In this document: positions 14,648-23,885 of the stretch, in pieces
How the letters are laid out: each line of letters begins with the position of its first letter
Position numbering within the stretch: position 1 is the first letter of the stretch
NCBI GenBank assembly: GCA_030431855.1
Contig: JAUIII010000004.1
Span: 1 to 59,475, forward strand
Length of the DNA: 59,475 bases
Reading direction: 5' to 3'
DNA from: a bacterium
GTDB lineage: Bacteria; Patescibacteriota; Saccharimonadia; Saccharimonadales; Saccharimonadaceae
Position numbers and translations under genes: made by a program
Notes under the pieces: model-generated
What the model was told of the DNA's origin: nothing
What the model saw: the letters and a program-made list of their open reading frames with translations, nothing else
The model's database searches: none

Positions 14648-15646
14648 ATGACAGTATATAATTTAAATCCGGACTACAACACAAAGCATGTGAAAGAAGA
14701 GCCTATTCGCGCTGGATTTGGACGTGGGTTGAAACATGCAGGCGAGCTAGACGAGCGTGTGGTGGCGCTGTGCGCCGACTTGACCGGCAGTGTGCAGATG
14801 GACAAATTTGCCGAGGCGTTCCCAGAACGATTCATTGAAGTAGGCATTGCAGAACAAAACCTCGTGACAGTAGCTAGCGGCCTAGCGCGCGCGGGCAAAA
14901 TTCCCTTTACTGCCAGCTACGCAGCATTTAGTCCGGGGCGAAATTGGGAACAAATAAAGACGACTGCTGCCTTGAACGACCAGCAAGTGAAGATCGTGGG
15001 CGGACACGCGGGCCTTAATACCGGCCCAGACGGCGCCACACACCAGATGCTAGAGGATATTGCGCTGATGCGCGTGATGCCAAACATGGTAGTGATATGT
15101 CCTGGCGACAGTGTAGAAGCCGAAAAAGCCACATTGGCGATTGCCAAGAGTGGCAAGCCAAGCTATATTCGCCTGACTCGTGATAAAACACCTATTTTTA
15201 GCACACCAGACTCGCCATTTGAAATTGGCAAGGCCTATGTGCTGCGTGAAGGAGCTGATGTGACGCTGTGCGGCACGGGAACGATGACCTACGAGCTATT
15301 GGTGGCTGCAGAAGAGCTGAAAAAGCATAAAATTGACGCGGAGGTGGTACACATACCAACCATAAAACCGCTTGACGAAGCCACACTACTAAAAAGCGTG
15401 CAGAAAACTGGACGTGTAGTGACGGCCGAAGAAGCGCAAATAGCAGGTGGTCTGGGTGGCGCAGTAGCTGAATGTTTGGGCGAGCACTTGCCGGTGCCAA
15501 TAAAACGCCTCGGCGTGATGGACCGCTACGGCGAGAGTGGCACACCACGTGAAGTGATAGAACAGTTTGGTCTGGACGGTAAAGCCTTGGCACATAAAAT
15601 ACAGCAATTCGTAGAAAAAGTACCACAGTACAAGAAGGGATATTAG
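14648..15646 (+). CDS. tktC: Transketolase, C-terminal subunit
   Basis: 332 aa. FIEVGIAEQNLV carries the Glu (E69) that activates TPP, and the remainder has the pyrimidine-binding and C-terminal transketolase domains (GHAGLNTGPDGATHQ, VVTAEEA, GVMDRYGESGTP). It pairs with the N-terminal subunit at 12881. GGGTGG lies before the ATG. It is followed after 1 nt by the aldolase gene, so the operon connects pentose phosphates directly with fructose/sedoheptulose bisphosphate chemistry. A 1-deoxyxylulose-5-phosphate synthase half is a less likely reading. Confidence 0.92.
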   Translation: MTVYNLNPDYNTKHVKEEPIRAGFGRGLKHAGELDERVVALCADLTGSVQMDKFAEAFPERFIEVGIAEQNLVTVASGLARAGKIPFTASYAAFSPGRNWEQIKTTAALNDQQVKIVGGHAGLNTGPDGATHQMLEDIALMRVMPNMVVICPGDSVEAEKATLAIAKSGKPSYIRLTRDKTPIFSTPDSPFEIGKAYVLREGADVTLCGTGTMTYELLVAAEELKKHKIDAEVVHIPTIKPLDEATLLKSVQKTGRVVTAEEAQIAGGLGGAVAECLGEHLPVPIKRLGVMDRYGESGTPREVIEQFGLDGKALAHKIQQFVEKVPQYKKGY

Positions 15647-15647
15647 A

Positions 15648-16559
15648 ATGGCACATAGCATAGCGCAAATTCGCGACAATACCACTAGGGCTCGGCACTT
15701 GATGCAGCGCAGTCGCCAACAGAATTTTGCTGTGGGTGCGTTTAATCTAGACAATCAGGAAACGCTTATCGCTGTGTCAAAAGCTGCCCAAAAGCTCAAT
15801 TCACCTGTTTTGGTTCAGGTAAGCGAGGCTGAAGAACTGGCTTTAGGCTTCGAGAATGTTCGTGACATGGTAGATAACTACAAAGAAGAGTACGGCATTG
15901 AAATGTATGTAACCTTCGACCATGGCGCGAAGGTTGAAAGATGTAAAAAGGCAATCGACGCAGGTTTTGAGTTTGTACATATCGACTATTCTCAGTACAA
16001 AAAAGATGCTACGGATGAAGAAATAATTGCTAAAACCAAAGAAGTGGTAGAGTACGCTAAGTTTACAGGTGCATTGGTAGAAAGCGAACCCCACTACTTC
16101 GGTGGCAGCTCTAACTTGCACGAAGAGGACATAGACTACGAAGAAATAAAGAAAACATTTTCAACGCCGGAGGGAGCACGTGCATTCGTAGAGGCAACCT
16201 GCATCGATACATTTGCAGCAGCCATTGGTAACCTACACGGTAAATACCCAGTGCCAAAAGAGCTAGACATCGAACTTCTCAAGCACATTCGTAGCGCGAT
16301 AGGCTGCCAGATTAGCTTACACGGGGGCAGTGGCACGCCGCTGCACTACTTCGAAGAAGCAGCCAAGGTTGGCGTGAGTAAAGTCAATATCAACAGCGAC
16401 ATGCGCTACGCCTTTCGCACCACGCTAGAAAAAGTGTTAGCCGACAACCCCAAAGAATATGCAGTGGTAAAATTAATGCCGACTGTATATGAAGCCGTGC
16501 AAAAGGTAGTAGAAGAGAAAATTCAGGCCTTCGGCAGTGCCGGTAAAGCCGTTAACTAG
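15648..16559 (+). CDS. fba: Class II fructose-bisphosphate aldolase
   Basis: 303 aa zinc-dependent aldolase. Visible motifs are VTFDHG (D91, H92; usually LDHG), IGNLHGKYP and SLHGGSGTP for metal and phosphate binding, and KVNINSDMR near the end. It cleaves fructose 1,6-bisphosphate to triose phosphates; tagatose-bisphosphate or sedoheptulose-bisphosphate use cannot be excluded in this family. It is the last gene of the tkt operon. Confidence 0.9.
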   Translation: MAHSIAQIRDNTTRARHLMQRSRQQNFAVGAFNLDNQETLIAVSKAAQKLNSPVLVQVSEAEELALGFENVRDMVDNYKEEYGIEMYVTFDHGAKVERCKKAIDAGFEFVHIDYSQYKKDATDEEIIAKTKEVVEYAKFTGALVESEPHYFGGSSNLHEEDIDYEEIKKTFSTPEGARAFVEATCIDTFAAAIGNLHGKYPVPKELDIELLKHIRSAIGCQISLHGGSGTPLHYFEEAAKVGVSKVNINSDMRYAFRTTLEKVLADNPKEYAVVKLMPTVYEAVQKVVEEKIQAFGSAGKAVN

Positions 16560-16564
16560 CGTGG

Positions 16565-16900
16565 CTATTCGCTTCTAGCATGAACCACTAGGTCCAACCT
16601 GTCGTTTGCAAGTGCGTCTGCGTCTACCTCGACATCTCGAAGTAAAAGTCTTCCTCGCGGCGTAAATGTCCCGTCTAGCCTAACTATCCCGTAAGTATGC
16701 AGTACGTTGATATCTGTCGGTGATATCGGTGGGCAATAAGAAGAGCTTTCATCTTCACTAAGTAACATAGCTGCAATCATTTCACGCAGCACCAAAGTAT
16801 CGAGTACTTTGCCAATTATGCGATGATGCTGATCCAGGCGCCTCTGCTTTTCAGCGGCCGACGCTTCTGGGCTGCGGGTGCGTTTTTCTGTCACTAACAT
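16565..16900 (-). CDS. Hypothetical protein (winged-helix-like C terminus possible)
   Basis: 111 aa, not recognised. The N terminus is basic and Ala/Arg rich (EKRTRSPEASAAEKQRR), followed by two predicted helices and a beta-hairpin-like segment (GIVRLDGTFTPRGRLLL) that resembles the wing of a small helix-turn-helix protein. No membrane segment or catalytic motif. The start at 16900 is supported by a TTTAAT 7 nt upstream and TTGCAA at 16 bp from it; a longer frame to 17128 would overlap the divergent kinase gene. Confidence 0.55.
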   Translation of the reverse strand: MLVTEKRTRSPEASAAEKQRRLDQHHRIIGKVLDTLVLREMIAAMLLSEDESSSYCPPISPTDINVLHTYGIVRLDGTFTPRGRLLLRDVEVDADALANDRLDLVVHARSE

Positions 16901-16907
16901 GAATAAA

Positions 16908-16935
16908 ATTAAACACTTTAGGCCCTGATTTGCAA
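16908..16935 (-). promoter_or_regulatory. Promoter of the 111-aa gene
   Basis: TTGCAA (16930-16935), 16 bp, TTTAAT (16908-16913), then 7 nt to the ATG: again a leaderless arrangement. Confidence 0.5.
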
Positions 16936-16945
16936 GCACTAGTGA

Positions 16946-16951
16946 TATAAT
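16946..16951 (+). promoter_or_regulatory. -10 box (TATAAT) of the pfkB-like gene pair
   Basis: TATAAT 10 nt before the ATG at 16962, within a 25-nt stretch shared with the tktN start. Confidence 0.55.
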
Positions 16952-16961
16952 AAGGGCAGTA

Positions 16962-17936
16962 ATGAGTGGGAAAATAACAAAAATTGTTTGTATAGGCAAA
17001 GCCACACAGGATGTCTTTTTAAAAGATGATGAGTTTGACCCGCATAAAGAAGGCAAAACACTGTATACGCACCTGCCGCTTGGTGCCAAGATGGATATCG
17101 ACGACCTGGAATTTTCGACTGGTGGCAATGCGACAAATGTCGCGGTAACATTCGCCCGTCAAGGGCTGCACGCAGAATACGTGTGGACGCTAGGACACGA
17201 CCCTGCTTCAGAATCTGTGCTGAGAGATCTTGACGGTGAAGGCGTTTTAACGAACCGAGTGTACCAAGACAAGCAATACCAAGCGGGGTATTCTACGATT
17301 TTGATTGCCACCAATGGAGAGCGTACGATATTGAACCACGCAGGCAAATCGACAAATGCCGACGGCGACCACCTTGACCTATCTGCGATAGAAGAGGCTG
17401 ACTGGGTGTACCCGACCGCACTTGCGAGGGGCGGCGTAGAGCTACTGCGAAAAATTGTTGATGAAGCCGACAAGCATGACGTGAAAGTGATGCTGAACCC
17501 GGCTGGTACCGAACTTGCCAAGCCAGACAAACTAAAAGGTTTACTAGAGAGCGTAGAAGTATTGTGTCTGAACAAAGAAGAAGCACAGATGCTGGTACAT
17601 GGCGAGAGCAGCGAGGAGCTGGTGCGGCACCTACTGCACTACGTAAAAGTAGTGATAGTGAGCGACGGCCCGCGAGGTGTTGTAGCGAGCGACGGCACAA
17701 CAATCATAAAAGCAGGCATGTACGAAGACGTGAAGGTAAATGACCGCACCGGTGCGGGCGATGCCTTTGCCAGTGGTTTTTTGAGCCAATGGGTGCAAGG
17801 CAAAAGTTTGAAGGAAGCAATTGTTTTTGCAAGCGCGAATTCAACCAGTGTTGTGACAAAAATTGGTGCAAAACCAGGAATACTAGGCAAGCACGTACGA
17901 TTACACGATATGCCACTACACGAAAGGCCGCTATGA
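16962..17936 (+). CDS. PfkB-family sugar kinase (first of two)
   Basis: 324 aa ribokinase/PfkB fold. It has the N-terminal GGN (54-56) in STGGNATNVA and the catalytic anion-hole motif DRTGAGDAF (261-269, base D267). It phosphorylates a sugar or sugar phosphate using ATP; ribokinase, fructokinase, 1-phosphofructokinase or 6-phosphofructokinase (PfkB type) are all possible. No PfkA-type phosphofructokinase lies in the window. It overlaps the next pfkB-like gene by 4 nt (ATGA). Confidence 0.85.
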   Translation: MSGKITKIVCIGKATQDVFLKDDEFDPHKEGKTLYTHLPLGAKMDIDDLEFSTGGNATNVAVTFARQGLHAEYVWTLGHDPASESVLRDLDGEGVLTNRVYQDKQYQAGYSTILIATNGERTILNHAGKSTNADGDHLDLSAIEEADWVYPTALARGGVELLRKIVDEADKHDVKVMLNPAGTELAKPDKLKGLLESVEVLCLNKEEAQMLVHGESSEELVRHLLHYVKVVIVSDGPRGVVASDGTTIIKAGMYEDVKVNDRTGAGDAFASGFLSQWVQGKSLKEAIVFASANSTSVVTKIGAKPGILGKHVRLHDMPLHERPL

Positions 17937-19435
17937 GCAAGTTTCTGCGCGATGTATTACAAAATGATAACCCCTTGTTTGCTACCCATCTAGCAGAGCT
18001 AGAAAAAACAGTCAGCGAATCGGTCTCGGCGCGAATGGTAGCGGATGTGCTGCAGCGTGCGCACGAAGTAATGCGCCGCATAGGCGTAGACACGGCCGAT
18101 ACGACAGGCGAAGAGCTATACTACGCGCTGTGTACTGCCGCCCAAAACCACGACATTGATTATCTGCTTCGGCATACGTCTTGGGTAGTGCTGCCATTTG
18201 TTGATGGCCCGGTTTCGTTTAATCTACAGGATGTCGTAGATAACACGCATCATGAAATTACTTTTGCTGAGCGAACAAGCGCGCATGGACAAAGGCAGCT
18301 ACGTAGAGAGTTGACGCGCAGATTCAATTCGTACAAGCACGCAAATGAGACGAAAGTTGCCAAACTAGCCAAACAAGCGCGCTTGGTGCATGAAAATGAT
18401 GAAGACTACGCAGACATTTCCGAACACCTTTCGAAACTAGGCAAGCCCTCGATGCTTGCAATCGGTGATATATTTACAGACGCGTTTATAGAGCTAGACC
18501 AAGATGTCGCCCGTGTTGATACCGATGATGACGGTGGCAAGCGACTCAGTTTACCATTGGGCTCGAAACCACCGTATAAAGGGGTAGAAATTGTAAAAGC
18601 GGTTGGTCCGTCGCCAAATGCTGCAGTGTCATGCGCGCGATTAGGACTGGATGTTAGCTTGCTCGCTTGGCTAGGTACCGACGCGACTCAGGAAGAAGCA
18701 ATTGCGCAACTCAAAAAAGAAAACATCGACACAAGCCTTGTCGACTGTGAAAAAGGAAGAAAATCAAACTACTATTTCGTCCTGCGCTATGGTGCAGAGC
18801 GTACCATTCTCGTGAAGAACGAGGATTATGACTACAAGTGGGAGCTACCAAAGACACCGCCAGACTGGATATATCTGTCACTCATCAGCGATAAATCTTG
18901 GGAGCTGCATGAAGATCTATTGCAGTACCTTGATACGCACAAGCATACAAAACTTGTATTCCAGCCAGGCACGTTCCACTTTAAATGGGGCAAAGACAAG
19001 CTTGCGAAGATATATAAGCGTAGCTTCATGGTGGTGATGAACCGAGAGGAAGCGGTAGACGTGACCGGCGAGTCGTATGATGACTTGGCAAAACTGATGG
19101 ATGCACTGCATGAGCTTGGCCCTGAAATTGTGGTTATTACAGATGGGCCAAATGGCTCATACGCTTCACAGCATGGCAGACGTGTCACGGTACCAAATTA
19201 TCCTGACCCAGCGCCACCTCTTGATAGAACTGGTGCAGGTGACGCATTTGCTTCTACGATTACTGCTGCGCTTGCGATGGGCAACGACCTTGATACGGCG
19301 CTATTGTGGGCGCCAATCAACAGTATGAATGTGGTGCAGAGACTCGGTGCACAGACCGGTTTATTGCGTTTGAGCCAAATAGAGACATTCCTCAAAGACG
19401 CACCAGAAGATTACAAGGTTTCTGAACTTAATTAG
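17933..19435 (+). CDS. PfkB-family kinase with a long novel N-terminal domain
   Basis: 500 aa. Residues about 173-490 are a PfkB kinase, with AVGPSPNAAVSCARLG in place of the usual GGN region and DRTGAGDAF (431-439, D437) intact. Residues 1-170 form a mainly helical domain I do not recognise (DVLQRAHEVMRRIG, TSWVVLPFVDGP, HHEITFAERT). The ATG at 17933 overlaps the stop of the first kinase, so the two are translationally coupled and may act together or form a heteromer. The longer frame from 17789 overlaps that kinase in another phase and is not credible. Confidence 0.8.
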   Translation: MSKFLRDVLQNDNPLFATHLAELEKTVSESVSARMVADVLQRAHEVMRRIGVDTADTTGEELYYALCTAAQNHDIDYLLRHTSWVVLPFVDGPVSFNLQDVVDNTHHEITFAERTSAHGQRQLRRELTRRFNSYKHANETKVAKLAKQARLVHENDEDYADISEHLSKLGKPSMLAIGDIFTDAFIELDQDVARVDTDDDGGKRLSLPLGSKPPYKGVEIVKAVGPSPNAAVSCARLGLDVSLLAWLGTDATQEEAIAQLKKENIDTSLVDCEKGRKSNYYFVLRYGAERTILVKNEDYDYKWELPKTPPDWIYLSLISDKSWELHEDLLQYLDTHKHTKLVFQPGTFHFKWGKDKLAKIYKRSFMVVMNREEAVDVTGESYDDLAKLMDALHELGPEIVVITDGPNGSYASQHGRRVTVPNYPDPAPPLDRTGAGDAFASTITAALAMGNDLDTALLWAPINSMNVVQRLGAQTGLLRLSQIETFLKDAPEDYKVSELN

Positions 19436-20117
19436 TGCTCGCAGTAGGTATGGTTATTTTTAGCGAGTTCTACCAGCTCGTCTACATCGTTCACTATCTT
19501 GTATAAGTCTGCATCTGATTTGTTTATCACATGCTGTTCATGGGCCATTACTTTGTCGACAAAATGGTCGAGGTCTTCCCAAAAGCCACCGCCGTACATG
19601 ATGACAGGCGCTTTGATGATTTTCTTTGTCTGCTCAAGCGTGAGAATTTCAGCTAGTTCATCAAGCGTACCGAACCCGCCCGGAAAATAAACATATGCAT
19701 TTGCAAACAATGTCATCACGATTTTCCGAGGCGCAAAGTGGCTGAAGCTCAGCGACGCTGTGGTGTACTCGTTCAGCGTCTGCTCTTTCGGAAGGGTGAT
19801 ATTGAACCCGATAGAGTCGCCGCCACCTTCCATCGCGCCACGATTGGCGGCTTCCATGATGCCGTGACCGCCCCCGGTAATAACAGCGAAGCCTGCCTCG
19901 GCAAGCTTTTTGCCCGTTTCACGAGCTGCCTGATAGTATACGCTATTCTCGGGCAGTCGAGCTGAACCAAATACCGTCACAGTCTTGTGGTAGCGCTTGA
20001 TCATTTCGTAGCCTGCCTGCACTTCATCATCGATAGAGCCAAGCCGTAACATAGCTGCTTGAAGCAGGATTTCGCGTGGTGCGCAGATAGGGTGATTTGC
20101 TGTTTGTGTTTGACTCA
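19432..20117 (-). CDS. LOG-family protein (lysine-decarboxylase-like Rossmann nucleotide hydrolase)
   Basis: 228 aa. It has VFGSARLPENS and ITGGGHGIMEAANRGA, and the family signature PGGFGTLDELAEILTLEQ (PGGxGT plus E). Family members hydrolyse cytokinin riboside 5-prime monophosphates or other nucleoside monophosphates to a base and ribose 5-phosphate. The ribose 5-phosphate product would enter the pentose phosphate genes nearby. The start at 20117 is preferred to 20139; a TATACT lies at 20130-20135. It overlaps the convergent kinase by 4 nt. Confidence 0.85.
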
Positions 20118-20129
20118 TTTTCTGTAGTG

Positions 20130-20135
20130 AGTATA
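20130..20135 (-). promoter_or_regulatory. -10 box for the LOG gene
   Basis: Minus-strand TATACT, 12 nt before the ATG at 20117, giving a leader of roughly 6 nt. Confidence 0.45.
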
Positions 20136-20213
20136 GCATAAACAGTATACTAACGCACTATCCATAGCGTATTACTGCACTGCGGTACCTCGTACACGAA
20201 TGCGAATTATTGT

Positions 20214-20219
20214 TATAAT
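20214..20219 (+). promoter_or_regulatory. -10 box of leaderless promoter for uvrB
   Basis: TATAAT with 6 nt (AGAAGG) before the ATG at 20226. Confidence 0.65.
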
Positions 20220-20225
20220 AGAAGG

Positions 20226-22205
20226 ATGAGTAAGTTCAAGCTCAACACCTCTTATCAGCCAACCGGTGATCAGCCAAGCGCAATCGCGCAGTTGCTTGAC
20301 GGCCTGGAAAATAATGAGCGTGAACAGACGCTGTTAGGTGTGACAGGCTCGGGAAAAACGTTTACGATGGCGAATATTATCGCCAAGCGCAACGTGCCAA
20401 CACTAGTATTGGCGCACAATAAAACATTGGCTGCTCAGCTGTATAGCGAATTTAAAGGCTTTTTTCCTGATAACGAAGTGCATTATTTTGTCAGCTATTT
20501 TGACTACTACCAACCAGAAGCATATATCGCTAGTAGTGACACGTATATTGAAAAAGACAGCAAAATAAACGATGAAATTGACCGACTGCGACATGCGGCG
20601 ACTACTGCGCTACTGACACGCCGCGACGTGATAATTGTCGCTAGCGTGAGTTGTATTTATGGCATAGGCTCACCAGATGCTTATAGCGAGATGTCGATAC
20701 ATGTAAAAAAGGGCGAGCGCAGACAGCAAGACAAATTCGTACGTTTACTAACCGACATTCAGTATCAACGCAATGATATCGATTTTCACCGCGGAACATT
20801 CAGGGTAAAAGGTGATGTGGTAGATGTATTTCCAGCAGGAAGCGATGTTGCATATCGTATCGAATTTTTTGGAGATGAAGTGGATAGAATGACACGAATT
20901 GATCCATTAACAGGAGAGATACTGGGTGAGCCAAATGAACTGAAAATTTTCCCAAGCAGTCACTATGTTACTCCGAAGGAAAAGCTAGCGGTGGCAATAG
21001 AAAATATCAAAAAAGAGTTTGATGAACGCATGAAGTACTTTGAAAAGCACGACAAATATCTGGAGGCGCAGCGGCTAGCACAGCGTACCAAGTATGATAT
21101 CGAGATGCTAGAGGAGACTGGGTTCGTAAAAGGAATCGAAAACTATAGCCGCTACCTGACAAACCGTGAGCCTGGCGAACAACCCGCCACGCTGATTGAT
21201 TATTTCCCTGATGATTGGCTGCTGATGATTGATGAGAGTCACATGACATTGCCGCAGGTTCGTGGCATGTACAATGGTGATCGCGCACGAAAAGAAGTAT
21301 TGGTGGAACATGGGTTCCGACTGCCGAGCGCACTCGATAACCGACCGCTGCGTTTTGATGAATTTGATACGCACATTCACAACGCAATATTCGTATCAGC
21401 TACACCAGGTGAATACGAGCTTTCGCATAGCCCCGCACCCGCGCAACAGGTAATCCGACCGACTGGGCTGCTAGACCCTAGGGTGGAGGTACGAAAAAGT
21501 GATGGTCAGGTGGATGACCTGATAGCCGAGATTCGTGATAGGACAGCCAAAGGCCAGCGCGTGCTTACGACGACCCTCACAAAGCGCATGGCTGAGGATC
21601 TGAGTCAGCATCTTATCGATATTGGTATAAAAACTGCATACATTCATAGTGAAATTGATACGCTAGAACGTAGTGATATTTTGCGCGACCTACGAAGCGG
21701 TGTATACGACGTATTGGTAGGAATAAATTTGCTGCGTGAAGGTTTAGACTTACCCGAAGTGAGCTTGGTTTCGATTATTGATGCGGACAAAGAAGGCTTT
21801 TTACGAAGTGAGAGCGCGTTGATACAAACGATTGGACGTGCTGCGAGGCACGAGAATGGTACCGTGATAATGTACGCCGACAACATGACAGATTCGATGA
21901 AGCGTGCGATTAGTGAAACAAATCGACGACGCGATATACAAGAAGCGTACAACAAAGAGCATGGCATTACACCCACGAGTGTCGCCAAGGCAATCGATGA
22001 AGGTTTACGTGCACTTATACCAATGAAAGATGATGAAAAGAAACCGAAGCTCGACCTGAAAAAGATTCCGAAAGACGAATATGACAGCTTGGTAAAGGAC
22101 TTGACGGGCCAGATGGAATTAGCCAGCGCAAACCTCGAGTTTGAAAAAGCCGCCGAACTACGTGATTTAATTGCTGAAATCCGTAGCAAACAGAGCAAAA
22201 AATAG
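20226..22205 (+). CDS. uvrB: Excinuclease ABC subunit B
   Basis: 659 aa DNA damage-verification helicase of nucleotide excision repair. It shows [10 protein letters not shown] (Walker A), the beta-hairpin region [22 protein letters not shown] (Walker B), the helicase motifs QTIGRAARH and IFVSATPG, and a C-terminal UVR domain (about 620-655) for UvrC contact. Length is normal. uvrA and uvrC are not in the window. It is followed by the gat genes but these have their own -10 box. Confidence 0.97.
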   Translation: MSKFKLNTSYQPTGDQPSAIAQLLDGLENNEREQTLLGVTGSGKTFTMANIIAKRNVPTLVLAHNKTLAAQLYSEFKGFFPDNEVHYFVSYFDYYQPEAYIASSDTYIEKDSKINDEIDRLRHAATTALLTRRDVIIVASVSCIYGIGSPDAYSEMSIHVKKGERRQQDKFVRLLTDIQYQRNDIDFHRGTFRVKGDVVDVFPAGSDVAYRIEFFGDEVDRMTRIDPLTGEILGEPNELKIFPSSHYVTPKEKLAVAIENIKKEFDERMKYFEKHDKYLEAQRLAQRTKYDIEMLEETGFVKGIENYSRYLTNREPGEQPATLIDYFPDDWLLMIDESHMTLPQVRGMYNGDRARKEVLVEHGFRLPSALDNRPLRFDEFDTHIHNAIFVSATPGEYELSHSPAPAQQVIRPTGLLDPRVEVRKSDGQVDDLIAEIRDRTAKGQRVLTTTLTKRMAEDLSQHLIDIGIKTAYIHSEIDTLERSDILRDLRSGVYDVLVGINLLREGLDLPEVSLVSIIDADKEGFLRSESALIQTIGRAARHENGTVIMYADNMTDSMKRAISETNRRRDIQEAYNKEHGITPTSVAKAIDEGLRALIPMKDDEKKPKLDLKKIPKDEYDSLVKDLTGQMELASANLEFEKAAELRDLIAEIRSKQSKK

Positions 22206-22211
22206 TATAAT
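22206..22211 (+). promoter_or_regulatory. -10 box of leaderless promoter for gatC
   Basis: TATAAT, 8 nt before the ATG at 22220; it overlaps the uvrB stop. Confidence 0.6.
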
Positions 22212-22219
22212 GAATCTAT

Positions 22220-22510
22220 ATGGCGAACGTATCTCGTGATGACGTCGTGAAATTGGCGGCGCTCAGTAATTTGCAATTAGTTGATGAAGAAGTAGACGGT
22301 TTAACACATGATATCGTCAATATTTTGGGGTATGTTGAGCAATTGAACGAACTTGATACGGATGGGGTAGAGCCAACGTACCAAGTCACCGACCTTGAAA
22401 ACGTATTTCGAGATGATGAAGTTATGCCAAGCGCGACGACAACTGATGATTTGCTTGCGCTTGCGCCGGACCAGGCAGACAAGCAAGTGAAAGTTCCGAA
22501 GGTGTTATAG
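22220..22510 (+). CDS. gatC: Asp/Glu-tRNA amidotransferase subunit C
   Basis: 96 aa. VSRDDVVKLAALSNLQL, the central LNELDTDGVEPTYQV and the C-terminal FRDDEVM stretch match GatC, the small structural subunit that wraps around GatA and GatB. It is the first gene of a gatC-gatA-X-gatB operon and ends 1 nt before gatA. The complex amidates misacylated Glu-tRNA(Gln) and/or Asp-tRNA(Asn), which implies absence of GlnRS and/or AsnRS. Confidence 0.95.
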   Translation: MANVSRDDVVKLAALSNLQLVDEEVDGLTHDIVNILGYVEQLNELDTDGVEPTYQVTDLENVFRDDEVMPSATTTDDLLALAPDQADKQVKVPKVL

Positions 22511-22511
22511 T

Positions 22512-23885
22512 ATGCCAACAATTTCAGATTTACAATCAAACACTGCACGGCAAAATGTTGAAGATGCTATAAAGAAAGCGAAAGAAAACGATGATTATCA
22601 TGCACTGTTAAGCATTACCGAAAAGCGTGCGCTGGAGCGTGCCGACGCGGTGGATAGCGGCGAGGTAACAGGTAGGCTAGCGGGTATCCCATTTGTCGTT
22701 AAAGACAACTATCTCGCATACGGTGCTCCGACCACAGCAGCTGCAAGAATCTTAGAAAATTTTAATGCGCCACTACAAGCAACCGCAGTTGAAAAACTTG
22801 AGGCAGAAGGCGCGATTTGCATAGGCAAAGCAAACCTGGACGCGTTTGCGCATGGTGGCAGCACGGAAAATTCTGCTTTTGGTCCTACCAAAAATGCTAT
22901 TGACCCAACAAAGGTAGCAGGCGGCAGTAGTGGTGGCTCAGCAGTCGTGACAGCACTTGATATCGTGCCGTTCGCGCTTGGTAGCGACACGGGTGGCTCT
23001 ATACGTCAGCCGGCTAGCTTTAATGGAGTATACGGAATAAAACCAACCTATGGCATGGTAAGTCGGTATGGCGTCGTAGCAATGGCGAGTAGTACCGACG
23101 TTATGGGTTGTTTTACAAAAACGGTTGAGGACGCAGAGCTAGTGATGAGTGTTATGGCAGGACGTGATGAGAAAGACATGACCACACTTGCAGACTACTT
23201 TCACTCAACCGAAGCTGAGGGTACGTATAAGATTGGTGTTGTCAAGGAAACTCTGACAAATGATGTTGATGAGTCGGTACGCAAGGTAACAAACGAATAT
23301 GTGCAGAAGTTGAAACAAGCTGGACATACGGTTGAAGAAGTAAGCTTGCCGCTGGTTAAGTTCAGCTTGGCGATGTATTACATTATTGTTCCCGCTGAAG
23401 TAAGTAGTAACTTGGCGCGGTATGATGGTGTACGGTTTGGGCGTCGTGCTGAAAATGTGAAGACGTTGGCAGAGCTATACGGCCGCTCGCGTGATGAAGG
23501 ATTCGTCACAGAAAATAAGCGCCGTATCATGATAGGCAGCTACGTCCTTTCAAGTGGCTATTTCGACGCCTATTATTTGAAAGCGCAAAAAGCTCGTACG
23601 CTTTTGATTCAACAATTTGATGAACTATTTAAACAGTACGATTTTTTACTTACGCCAACAGCACCTACACCAGCCTTTGGGATGGGCGAGAATGTCGAAG
23701 ACCCAATAAAAATGTATCTGTCTGACGCAATGACCGTCCCTGCAAACCTAACAGGCATGCCTGCAATGAGTATCCCGGCGGGTGTATCGCCTGACGGGTT
23801 ACCAATAGGTGTCCAGCTCGTAGCTCCACGAAAAGACGATGCTAAAATGCTCGCATTTGCAAAAAGTGTAGGAGGTGTAGTGTGA
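22512..23885 (+). CDS. gatA: Asp/Glu-tRNA amidotransferase subunit A
   Basis: 457 aa amidase-signature enzyme that frees ammonia from glutamine. The catalytic Lys64, cis-Ser139 and Ser163 (VVKDN, GGSSGGS, SDTGGSIRQPA) have the same 75- and 24-residue spacings as the triad of known GatA. Length is slightly below the usual 480-490 aa. Its TGA overlaps the GTG of the next gene by 4 nt (GTGA). Confidence 0.96.
   Translation: MPTISDLQSNTARQNVEDAIKKAKENDDYHALLSITEKRALERADAVDSGEVTGRLAGIPFVVKDNYLAYGAPTTAAARILENFNAPLQATAVEKLEAEGAICIGKANLDAFAHGGSTENSAFGPTKNAIDPTKVAGGSSGGSAVVTALDIVPFALGSDTGGSIRQPASFNGVYGIKPTYGMVSRYGVVAMASSTDVMGCFTKTVEDAELVMSVMAGRDEKDMTTLADYFHSTEAEGTYKIGVVKETLTNDVDESVRKVTNEYVQKLKQAGHTVEEVSLPLVKFSLAMYYIIVPAEVSSNLARYDGVRFGRRAENVKTLAELYGRSRDEGFVTENKRRIMIGSYVLSSGYFDAYYLKAQKARTLLIQQFDELFKQYDFLLTPTAPTPAFGMGENVEDPIKMYLSDAMTVPANLTGMPAMSIPAGVSPDGLPIGVQLVAPRKDDAKMLAFAKSVGGVV

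Noticed and set aside
17789-17932. Longer start of the second PfkB kinase
   Set aside because: It would overlap the first kinase in another frame for 148 nt; the ATGA overlap at 17933 is the normal pattern here.
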